Origin: an uncultured Collinsella sp.
GTDB lineage: Bacteria > Actinomycetota > Coriobacteriia > Coriobacteriales > Coriobacteriaceae
Reading direction: 5' to 3'
DNA length: 64,000 bases
Assembly (NCBI GenBank): GCA_900758475.1
Contig: CAAERQ010000011.1
Coordinates: 52,486 to 116,485, forward strand
Of this stretch, positions 44,074 through 51,467 are shown piece by piece (position 1 is the first letter of the stretch; each line of letters begins with the position of its first letter). The notes under the pieces were generated by a model. It was given only the letters and a program-made list of their open reading frames with translations, did not search any database and was not told the origin of the DNA. The position numbers and the translations under genes were made by a program.

Positions 44074-45213
44074 TTAGTAGTCCACCGCCGCAGGACTGTT
44101 CATCCAGTCGCTCACAAACGCGCCGTAGCGGCCCTCGATAATGGCCTGGCGGGCACGCTGCATAAGGTTGAGCAGGTAGTAGATGTTGTGCATCGACAGC
44201 AGAATACCGCCGAGCATCTCCTTCTGCGTGACCATGTGACGGATGAGCGCGCGGCTGTAGCCGCCCGTGCACACCGGGCAGGTGCAGGTGGGGTCGATGG
44301 GGCCGTCGTCGTGCGCAAAGCGGGCGTTGCGGAAGTTGAGGCGGCCTTCACTGGAGAACGCCGTGCCCATGCGGCCGGTGCGCGTCGGCAGCACGCAGTC
44401 GAACATGTCGATGCCCACGCCAACGCCGCGCACGAGCGTGGTAGGGTTGCCGACGCCCATCAGGTAGCGTGGCTTGTGCTTAGGCATGTACTCGGAAGCC
44501 AGCGGCGCCAGCGTCTCGAACATGGTCTCGTGGTCCTCGCCCACCGAGTAGCCGCCGATGCCGTAGCCGGGGAAGTCGCCGCACTCCTCCAGGTGGCGCA
44601 GCGATCGCAGGCGCAGGTCCAGATGCATGCCGCCCTGAACGATGCCAAAGAGCGCCTGGTCATCGCGGGTGTGGGCCTTATAGCAGCGCTCGGCCCACAT
44701 GCTCGACAGCTCCACGGCGCGCTCGACGTAGGCGCGCGTGGCAGGATAGCCGGGGCACTGGTCGAGCTGCATGCAGATGTCGGAACCGAGCTTCATGGCG
44801 ATTTCCATGTTGTCCTCGGGCGTCCAGAACACGTGGCGACCGTCGTAATCGTTGACGATAAAGCGCACGCCCTCGTCGGTGAGCTTGACGGCGTCGTTGT
44901 GGCTGAAGACCTGGAAACCGCCCGAGTCGGTAAGAATGGGGCCATGCCAGTTCATAAACTTATGCAGTCCGCCCAGCTCGGCGATGGTGTCCTCGCCGGG
45001 ACGCATGGACAGGTGGTAGGTGTTGGCGAGCACGATCTGCGCACCGAGCTGCTTGACGGTCTCGGTGGGGATGCCCTTGACGTTTGCCTTGGTGCCCACG
45101 GGCATAAAGATCGGCGTATCGATGTCACCGTGCGGGGTGTGCAGTACGCCGGCACGCGCATGCGTCGTCGGGTCCTCGGCGATCAGGTCGAATTTAAAAA
45201 GGTTCTGGTCCAT
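44074..45213 (-). CDS. tgt: tRNA-guanine transglycosylase
   Basis: A 379-residue TIM-barrel enzyme that exchanges guanine 34 of certain tRNAs for preQ1. The nucleophile regions are LTDSGGFQVFSHND (general acid/base Asp near 95) and FDCVLPTRTGRMG (nucleophile Asp near 270). The zinc site is CTCPVCTGGYSRALIRHM, continuing the C-x-C-x2-C-x(n)-H pattern. Length is normal for bacterial Tgt. queA and queH lie 3.7-5.5 kb away on the same strand. No preQ1 synthesis genes (queC, queD, queE, queF) are in the window. Confidence 0.97.
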   Translation of the reverse strand: MDQNLFKFDLIAEDPTTHARAGVLHTPHGDIDTPIFMPVGTKANVKGIPTETVKQLGAQIVLANTYHLSMRPGEDTIAELGGLHKFMNWHGPILTDSGGFQVFSHNDAVKLTDEGVRFIVNDYDGRHVFWTPEDNMEIAMKLGSDICMQLDQCPGYPATRAYVERAVELSSMWAERCYKAHTRDDQALFGIVQGGMHLDLRLRSLRHLEECGDFPGYGIGGYSVGEDHETMFETLAPLASEYMPKHKPRYLMGVGNPTTLVRGVGVGIDMFDCVLPTRTGRMGTAFSSEGRLNFRNARFAHDDGPIDPTCTCPVCTGGYSRALIRHMVTQKEMLGGILLSMHNIYYLLNLMQRARQAIIEGRYGAFVSDWMNSPAAVDY

Positions 45214-45309
45214 AAACTGGAACTCCTTGGTTGCGGTTCATACGCAAACCATTATACGGGCAACCCGCAACCCGCACCGACTCGACAGAAACTGACGCAT
45301 TAAACAACT

Positions 45310-45466
45310 AGTCGTTGGGGACGTTCTTAAACGACTAGCCGTCGGGGACAGTCTTCAACGCCATCTTGCAAAGGAGTGTCCCAATCTGCCGGCACTCAGG
45401 GACTGTCCCCAAGTGCCGGCAAGAGTGTCCCCTTCGACTAGTCATTTAAGAACGTCCCCAACGACT
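45310..45466. repeat. 157-bp inverted-repeat element related to family B
   Basis: Its ends form about 41-bp inverted repeats with roughly four mismatches: AGTCGTTGGGGACGTTCTTA at the left and its complement at the right. The interior has GGAGTGTCCC and GGGACTGTCCCCAAGTGCC, shared with family B elements at 32243 and 48681. It lies in the 443-bp gap between tgt and the SDR gene, within the likely tgt promoter region. Confidence 0.75.
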
Positions 45467-45475
45467 ACTTTTCGT

Positions 45476-45656
45476 CAGCAACGCAAACGCCGATGCCCTG
45501 GCAACGCCAGCGAGCGGTCGCCAGAGCGAACAAGTTGGCATGAAAAGAGGGCGGCATAGACCTTCTGGTCATGCCGCCCTCTTTGAATGACAAATTGTCG
45601 CTCTGGTGACCGCGTAGCGTCGGCCCGTTACGGCGTTTGGTAAAACGCCGTAACCC
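45476..45656. repeat. Family C structured element, copy 1
   Basis: A segment of about 180 bases aligned along its length with 48726-48900. It contains an outer stem (GGTCGCCAGAGCG with CGCTCTGGTGACC), an inner hairpin (GGGCGGCAT...ATGCCGCCC around TTCT) and an end hairpin (GTTACGGCGTTT with AAACGCCGTAAC). The end hairpin finishes four bases before the stop codon of the minus-strand SDR gene, so it would lie in that transcript's 3' UTR. Confidence 0.8.
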
Positions 45657-46457
45657 CTAAGGCCGCTGGCCCATGCCGCCCTCGAGGGTGACGGTCTCGC
45701 CGTTCATATACTTAAAGTCGGGGCCGCAAAGCTGAACGACCACGCGGCCGATTTCCTTCTCGACGTCGCCGTAGTGGCCCGCCGGCGGCATGTGGACGTT
45801 GGCCTTGAACGCCTCGGGATAGGCATCCTGGAAGTTCTCGAGCGCAGCAGTCCAGGCAAGCGGGCACACGATGTTGACGTTGATGCCGTCCTTGCCCCAC
45901 TCGTTGGCGGCGACGCGGGTCAGGCCGCGGATGCCCTCCTTGGCGGCAGCATAGCTGCACTGGCCATAGTTACCAAACAGGCCGGCGCCCGAAGCAAAGT
46001 TGACCACAGAGCCCTTGGTCTCCTTCAGGTGCGGATAGGCCTTCTGCATGTACAGGTAGGTGGCATACAGGCCAGAGTAAATGGCCAGGTTAAACTGGTC
46101 CATAGTGTGGTCGGCGATGGTCACACCCGAGGCGCTGGCCTGGGCGTTGTTGACGACGGCGTCGATGCGGCCGAACTCCTCAATCGCCTTGTCGATAACG
46201 TTCTGTACGACGGCCTCGTTGTCCTGACCGGCAGAAACATCGGCCTGAACAGGCAGAACCTTGATGCCGTACTCAGCCTCGAGAGACTCCTTGGCGGCCT
46301 CGAGCTTGGCGACGTTGCGGCCGGTGATGACGAGGTTCGCGCCCTCCTTGGCAAAAGCGATATCGATGCCGTAGCCGATGGAGCCAGCGGAGCCGTCCTT
46401 GAGCGTGGCCTTGCCGCCGCCGGTGACGATCACGGTCTTACCAGTGAAAAGTCCCAT
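45657..46457 (-). CDS. Short-chain dehydrogenase/reductase
   Basis: A 266-residue NAD(P)-dependent SDR. The nucleotide loop is stretched: VTGGGKATLKDGSAGSIGYG instead of the usual short TGxxxGxG. NNAQAS replaces NNAG. The catalytic Ser and Y-x-x-x-K lie in FASGAGLFGNYG and CSYAAAKEGIRG. The C-terminus VTLEGGMGQRP is typical. Substrate is unknown; gut Coriobacteriia have steroid and bile-acid SDRs, but no feature here singles that out. ATG 46457 has an AAAGGA site. Confidence 0.9.
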   Translation of the reverse strand: MGLFTGKTVIVTGGGKATLKDGSAGSIGYGIDIAFAKEGANLVITGRNVAKLEAAKESLEAEYGIKVLPVQADVSAGQDNEAVVQNVIDKAIEEFGRIDAVVNNAQASASGVTIADHTMDQFNLAIYSGLYATYLYMQKAYPHLKETKGSVVNFASGAGLFGNYGQCSYAAAKEGIRGLTRVAANEWGKDGINVNIVCPLAWTAALENFQDAYPEAFKANVHMPPAGHYGDVEKEIGRVVVQLCGPDFKYMNGETVTLEGGMGQRP

Positions 46458-46753
46458 ACGAAGTCCTTTCAAAATCGCGACGGGCACGCCCGCCGACTGC
46501 GCGCATCCAAAATAAACGCGCCAAAAGCTGAAATGCAACTTTAGCTTCTTCAAGTGAAAAATAAAGCCCATGGCAGGCGAACGGCGCAACGTCTTTCGGC
46601 GAAGGGAATGTCAAGTAAAAATTGGATAGAGCGGCCGAGTTTTTGTTAACGCGACGAGTCATCGAACACGTTTTGAAACTTTGCTGCGGGGCGCGGGATG
46701 TCGGCGCGAGACTTTATCATAGGGTGACAAACAACGATGAGGAGCACATGCCT
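46458..46753. other. Divergent promoter region (SDR / coiled-coil protein)
   Basis: These 296 bases separate two divergent starts. AT-rich hexamers such as TTATCAT near 46713 could be a -10 element for the plus-strand gene. No operator or RNA motif was recognised. Confidence 0.3.
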
Positions 46754-48535
46754 ATGACAGACGAGCTGGACCCCCAGACTCAACAGCATATTGATGATTC
46801 CGCAGACACCATTGACGACTGCGATACTTCTACCAGCAGCGATGGCAGCATTGATGCCGCCGTCGAGGAGGCTCCTGCCGCCGCAGGCGAGGCCGCAGAC
46901 GCAAATGTCGCCGCAGAGCAAGACAAAGAAGAGCAGCTAGAGCAGCCGAACCCGAGCGATACTGAGCCCAAGGCCGAGAACGCTCCGCAAGCAGCAGGCC
47001 CCATCGAGGTGTCTTCGGAAGAAGAGCTCGACGCCGTCATGGACTCCATGATGGATGCCGTCAAAGCGATGAAGGACGCTGTCGCCGATGCCGATATCGA
47101 CGCCGAGGAAGAGGAAGCAGCCGAGGCCGCCTCGACGTTTGTGCCCGGCGAGACCCCGGTTGCCGACCAGGGCAGCACCATGCCCTCGTTCCTGCAACTC
47201 GAGCACCCCACGATCGGCGCCGACGCGGTCGACCCGCACGCAGCGGGCTTTTCCGTGATCGAAGGCGGCACCGGCAATATCGCCGCGCCGCAGACTGCCG
47301 ATGCGAATGCCGCCAAGGCCGCACACCCAACCACCTCGCATGCTCCCGCCACGAGCCGCGACCTGGGGAGCGCCGTCTCAAACACCGCTAACGCCGTGGG
47401 CACTTTTATCGCCCAGGGCGCGTCGGCCATGCGCGAGATGAACGCCGCCAAGAAGGCACTCGCCGATGCCCGCGCCCATTTAGCCGAGCTTGAGCAGCGC
47501 ATCGCCGACCAGGCAGAGGAGCTCGAGACGCGCCAGGACATCGCAGGCCGCTACGATCAGATCATCGCCGACCAGCGCCAGGCAATCGCCACGGCACAAA
47601 AGACCGCTGCGGCCGCCGAGATTGACCGCGACGCCCATGCCGCCAAAGCGACTGAGCTCAAGGGCCAGCTCGAGCAAATGAAGGCAGAGGACGATGCGAC
47701 CGAGCTCCGCCTGAAGGCTGCACTTGACGCCGTGGAAGCCCGCGAGGCGAGCTCGCGCGAAACCGGCAACCGCCTGGTTCGTCGACTCGAAGATTCCAAG
47801 CGCATCCGCGACAAAGTGAAGGCTGAGCGCGATACCGGTGTCGCCGCCGCACGACAAACCGCCGATGCTACGCGCGCACAGCTCGAAACCTTGCGTCGCG
47901 AGTATGCCGAGCTGCAGCGCAACCCTTCGGCAAATCCCGCCAATTACACTGTGCGCACCAACGAGTTGTCTATGCAAATCTCCGACGCTGCCGACGCCCT
48001 CCGCAAGGCCGAGGAAGACATTCCGCGCGTGACCGCCGATCTTGAGCATTCACTTGCCGCCGCCGAGCAGGCCGTCGAGCAGGCACAGGCCCCCATCGCC
48101 GACGCTAAACGCGCGCACCAGGCCGTAACGGCTGAGGCAGATGCCGCGCGCGACGAGCTGCAGTCCGCAAAAACTGCCGCCGCGACGCGTCAGCGCGAGC
48201 TGCGCGAAAAGATCGCCACGCAGGACAAGGCACGCCGCGAGCAAGAGCAGGCCATCGCAAACGCCCGGGCAGATGCCGCGCATGCGCAGTCGATTATCGA
48301 GCAGGCGACCGAGGTGCACGACCATCCCGAGATCACCGAATCGCTTGCCGGGTCCTTGGCACGCGACAAGGCCGAGCATACCGAGACCGAGCGCGAAGTT
48401 GCCCAACTCGAGGCCGACGAAGACGACGTGCGCAAGCGAACCCGCGACTCACGCGTCAAATTCACCGGAGCCATCGCCTGCATCATCGCCGTGATTCTGG
48501 TGATCATCGCAATCTGGCTGTTCATGAGCAAGTAA
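46754..48535 (+). CDS. Tail-anchored coiled-coil protein of unknown function
   Basis: This 593-residue protein has three parts. Residues 1-200 are acidic, alanine-rich and probably unstructured. Residues about 220-560 form a long alpha-helical coiled coil (AKKALADARAHLAELEQRIA and onward, with heptads broken once near LQRNPSANPANY). A C-terminal membrane helix GAIACIIAVILVIIAIWLF ends four residues later. No signal peptide, so most of it should be cytoplasmic, attached by its tail. ATG 46754 is preferred because AGGAG lies 9 bases upstream; ATG 46748 is also possible. A scaffolding or envelope role is conceivable but unsupported. Confidence 0.82.
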   Translation: MTDELDPQTQQHIDDSADTIDDCDTSTSSDGSIDAAVEEAPAAAGEAADANVAAEQDKEEQLEQPNPSDTEPKAENAPQAAGPIEVSSEEELDAVMDSMMDAVKAMKDAVADADIDAEEEEAAEAASTFVPGETPVADQGSTMPSFLQLEHPTIGADAVDPHAAGFSVIEGGTGNIAAPQTADANAAKAAHPTTSHAPATSRDLGSAVSNTANAVGTFIAQGASAMREMNAAKKALADARAHLAELEQRIADQAEELETRQDIAGRYDQIIADQRQAIATAQKTAAAAEIDRDAHAAKATELKGQLEQMKAEDDATELRLKAALDAVEAREASSRETGNRLVRRLEDSKRIRDKVKAERDTGVAAARQTADATRAQLETLRREYAELQRNPSANPANYTVRTNELSMQISDAADALRKAEEDIPRVTADLEHSLAAAEQAVEQAQAPIADAKRAHQAVTAEADAARDELQSAKTAAATRQRELREKIATQDKARREQEQAIANARADAAHAQSIIEQATEVHDHPEITESLAGSLARDKAEHTETEREVAQLEADEDDVRKRTRDSRVKFTGAIACIIAVILVIIAIWLFMSK

Positions 48536-48563
48536 ACCAGCTGCCAAAAAAACGCCCCAACGC

Positions 48564-48629
48564 AGTTGCGGTGAGATAGTTCCTGTTTAGCCCAAAAAGG
48601 CCAATTCAAGAACTATCTCACCGCAACTT
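48564..48629. repeat. Family A palindromic repeat, copy 4
   Basis: It starts AGTTGCGGTGAGATAGTTC and ends GAACTATCTCACCGCAACT. Both arms carry GAGATAG/CTATCTC, so the A-C mismatch of copies 1-3 is repaired here by a paired change. It lies 28 bases after the coiled-coil gene. Confidence 0.85.
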
Positions 48630-48680
48630 TTTGATCGGTGCAAGGCAACCTATCCCTCTTGCACCGATCTCTTAACATAA

Positions 48681-48725
48681 GGAGTGTCCCCAGGTGCCGG
48701 CACAAAAGGAACGTCCCCAGGTGCC
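48681..48725. repeat. Family B repeat, copy 2
   Basis: It contains GGAGTGTCCCCAGGTGCCGG and GGAACGTCCCCAGGTGCC, matching 32261-32304. It directly abuts the family C element. Confidence 0.7.
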
Positions 48726-48900
48726 AACAACGGCGACGCCGATTCCTTGGCAAAGTCAGCGAAAACCCGCCAGAGCGAGCAAGGTGCCTTGAAACAAGGC
48801 GGCATTGACCTTCTGGTCATGCCGCCGAAGTTGAAAGGCAGATTGCCGCTCTGGCGGGTTTGCAGCGTCGAGCCGTTACGCGGTTCGTAGAACCGCGTAA
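48726..48900. repeat. Family C structured element, copy 2
   Basis: This copy has the same plan as 45476-45656, with changed but still paired stems. The outer arms are ACCCGCCAGAGCG and CGCTCTGGCGGGT; the end hairpin is GTTACGCGGTTC with GAACCGCGTAAC. It ends at the stop codon of the minus-strand queA gene. Confidence 0.8.
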
Positions 48901-50118
48901 CTAACAAATGAGCATGGCATCACCAAAGCTGAAGAAGCGGTAGCGCTCCTCGATGGCGGCGGCGTAGGCATCCATGATCTGATCGCGTGAGGCAAGTGCG
49001 CTCACGAGCATCATGAGCGTGGAACGCGGCACATGGAAGTTTGTGATCAGTGCGTCGACCACGTGATAGGTCGAGCCGGGCATGAGGTAGAGCTGCGTCG
49101 TAGCGTTCTCGCGCACCACGATGTCACCGCGGCCGAGCGTGTCGGCGCCGTCCTCACGACCCTCAAAATAGCGCGCCGTCACAGCCGGATCGGACACCGG
49201 CGCATCGGCGTCAAACGCGCTCTCGAGCGAGCGCACCGCCGTGGTACCGACAGCGATCACACGATGCCCCTCGGCCTTAGCCTTATGAACGGCATCGACC
49301 ACCTCCTGCGATACGTGGTAGCGCTCGGTGTGCATGACGTGCTGCGTAGGGTCGTCCTCCTCCACCAGGCGGAAGGTATCGATACCGACCTCGAGCTCGA
49401 CAGCGGCAAACTTCGCGCCCTTGGCCTCGATAGCCGCCATGAGCTCGGGCGTAAAGTGCAGGCCCGCCGTGGGAGCAGCGGCCGAATGCTCCTCCTTCAT
49501 GGCGTAGACGGTCTGGTACTTCTCGGGATCGCCCTCGTAATCGGTAATGTAGGGCGGCAGCGGCACGTGGCCGGCAGCATGGATGGCCTCGTCGAGCGTG
49601 CGCGGCTCGCCGGCAGCATTGCAACCGGCCGGCTCAAAGCGCACCAGACGGCCACCGCGGCTATCGGTGACAAAGTCGATGACCTCGGCCGTCAGCACCA
49701 CGGGCGCGCCCTCGGGCGCATGGGCGCCACCGGCGCGATACTCAATCTGAGCGCCGGGCTTCAGACGCTTGCCCGGCTTGACCAAGCACTCCCAAACGTG
49801 ACCCAGCGGGTCAACATCCTCGCGGCGCTTGAGCAGCAGCGTCTCGACCACGCCGCCCGAGCCCGTCTTGCGACCGATCAGGCGGGCCGGCATCACACGC
49901 GTCTTGTTAATGACAAGCACATCGCCCGGCTCGATATAGTTGATGATGTCGCGGAAGATGCGGTGCTCAACGGTGCCGCCGTGCTCCAGCGGCGTTCCCG
50001 CCTGGGAGCCCCTGCGATCCACCACCAGCAGACGACAGGAGTCGCGCGGCTCGGCAGGAGCCTGGGCAATCAGTTCCTCGGGAAGGTTGTAGTCAAAATC
50101 ATCGGTACGCATAGACAC
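48901..50118 (-). CDS. queA: S-adenosylmethionine:tRNA ribosyltransferase-isomerase
   Basis: This 405-residue enzyme transfers the ribosyl part of SAM to preQ1 in tRNA, giving epoxyqueuosine. It begins MRTDDFDYNLPEELIAQAPA with the RDSCRLLV segment. It also has INKTRVMPARLIGRK, HVPLPPYI, AAPTAGLHFTPELM (a strong QueA marker) and a YHVVDALITNFHVPRSTLMML ending. GTG 50118 is supported by AAGGAG eight bases upstream. It lies 64 bp after queH, with which it is functionally consecutive. Confidence 0.96.
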   Translation of the reverse strand: MSMRTDDFDYNLPEELIAQAPAEPRDSCRLLVVDRRGSQAGTPLEHGGTVEHRIFRDIINYIEPGDVLVINKTRVMPARLIGRKTGSGGVVETLLLKRREDVDPLGHVWECLVKPGKRLKPGAQIEYRAGGAHAPEGAPVVLTAEVIDFVTDSRGGRLVRFEPAGCNAAGEPRTLDEAIHAAGHVPLPPYITDYEGDPEKYQTVYAMKEEHSAAAPTAGLHFTPELMAAIEAKGAKFAAVELEVGIDTFRLVEEDDPTQHVMHTERYHVSQEVVDAVHKAKAEGHRVIAVGTTAVRSLESAFDADAPVSDPAVTARYFEGREDGADTLGRGDIVVRENATTQLYLMPGSTYHVVDALITNFHVPRSTLMMLVSALASRDQIMDAYAAAIEERYRFFSFGDAMLIC

Positions 50119-50182
50119 GTCGGATACTCCTTATATAGCTAAAGTCCGCTCTACATCCTAGCAGGCTGACGTCCCAAATGAA

Positions 50183-50758
50183 CTACTTTTTGGCAGCCTT
50201 GCGCTCGTCGCGAATGCGGGCGCGGTCCATGGCCGCCTCGACAGCCGAGAAGCGGCAACCACAGTAGTTCTGCCGATACATGCCAAGCTCGCGCGAACGG
50301 CGTGTCGCCTCGGGGTAATACGGGCGAAAATCGCGAATCACCGGGGTGAGACCGCGGGCGGCAGCCAGACGCTCCAACACATCATTGCAGGTTTCGAACA
50401 ACTGGTACGGCGAGACGGCGAGCGTCGTGCCCACAAACTCAAACCCGCGCTCCTGGGCCACACGGCACGCCTCGGCCAGACGCAGGGCATAGCATGCGCG
50501 ACAGCGACGGGCTCGATCGGCGCCCAGCGGGGCCACGCCGGCCTCCCAGCGCTCCCGGTCCTCCCCCGCCTCGATAAGCTCGATGTCGCCATCGGCACAC
50601 CACCGGCGCAGCTCGTCCAAACGCCGCTGCCATTCATCGTACGGCTGAATATTGGGGTTTGTCCAGCAGATTGTGGGCTCAAACCCTTCCTCGCGCAGCA
50701 GGCGGACCGGCTCAAGAGAGCACGGCGCACAGCACGCATGCAGCAACAACGGCTTCAT
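50183..50758 (-). CDS. queH: Epoxyqueuosine reductase QueH
   Basis: This 191-residue DUF208 protein performs the last step of queuosine formation, reducing epoxyqueuosine in tRNA. The iron-sulfur/cysteine set is visible: LLHACCAPCS, RCRACYALRL and YCGCRFS. It replaces the unrelated cobalamin-dependent QueG. ATG 50758 has GGAG six bases upstream. It follows the DUF3267 gene by 10 bp and precedes queA. Confidence 0.94.
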   Translation of the reverse strand: MKPLLLHACCAPCSLEPVRLLREEGFEPTICWTNPNIQPYDEWQRRLDELRRWCADGDIELIEAGEDRERWEAGVAPLGADRARRCRACYALRLAEACRVAQERGFEFVGTTLAVSPYQLFETCNDVLERLAAARGLTPVIRDFRPYYPEATRRSRELGMYRQNYCGCRFSAVEAAMDRARIRDERKAAKK

Positions 50759-50768
50759 CGACATCTCC

Positions 50769-51335
50769 TCACCCGAAAAAGCGCACGCCAAAGGACGTAT
50801 CCTCGCAGGCGACAATGCGGCGGTCGCGCAAAATGGTCCGCACGTAATACCAGTCGCCCACACAGCCCGACAAATGCAAGCCGGCCGCCAGGTAGCACAG
50901 CAGCGGATAGCCCGAAAACGCAAACCCCAGGGCAAGCGCCGCCGTCACAACAACCGTCGGCGCCAGGCAAACCGCCATGTACCGCCGGCGCGAATACACA
51001 ACGCCCTCGGCGCAGGCATAGATCATCGCCGTCTCGCGATTCGCCCCAAAGGTCACCTTCGCGCCCGCAGGCGCCAGCAGCTTAAAAAACACACCGTGCA
51101 CCAGCTCGTGCACGGCGAACGACGCCATTGAGATCGCAGCCAAGCCGACTATCCAGCCCACGACAGCCATCCAGCCGCCCGCGTCAGCCGCATCCAAGTC
51201 CGCAGGCCCGCCCATCAGCATAAACACCGGCACCAAGCACACGGCAAATGCGCCGAGCACGGCCATCCCCCACACAAAGCAGGCGTGCAGAAAATCCTCG
51301 TCTTCAAACGCATGTATGTTGGAAATCTCATTCAT
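50769..51335 (-). CDS. DUF3267 membrane metalloprotease-like protein
   Basis: This 188-residue protein has about four membrane helices and the zincin motif VHELVHGVFFKLL (H-E-x-x-H) near residue 76, typical of DUF3267. The rest (VTFGANRETAMIYACAEG, RRRYMAVCLAPTVVV) matches the family layout. Substrate is unknown. It starts the minus-strand unit with queH and queA but has no obvious queuosine role. Confidence 0.85.
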   Translation of the reverse strand: MNEISNIHAFEDEDFLHACFVWGMAVLGAFAVCLVPVFMLMGGPADLDAADAGGWMAVVGWIVGLAAISMASFAVHELVHGVFFKLLAPAGAKVTFGANRETAMIYACAEGVVYSRRRYMAVCLAPTVVVTAALALGFAFSGYPLLCYLAAGLHLSGCVGDWYYVRTILRDRRIVACEDTSFGVRFFG

Positions 51336-51467
51336 AGCATCTTAGGATAGCGCCCCCGCCACGTACCCGTCCGCATGTGCGATAATGTCGAACGATATGC
51401 ACGAATTGACCACCGCGTCGCCAAGCCTTGCGCCCGGCCGCGCTCTCACCATATGCGAAGGAGTCCC

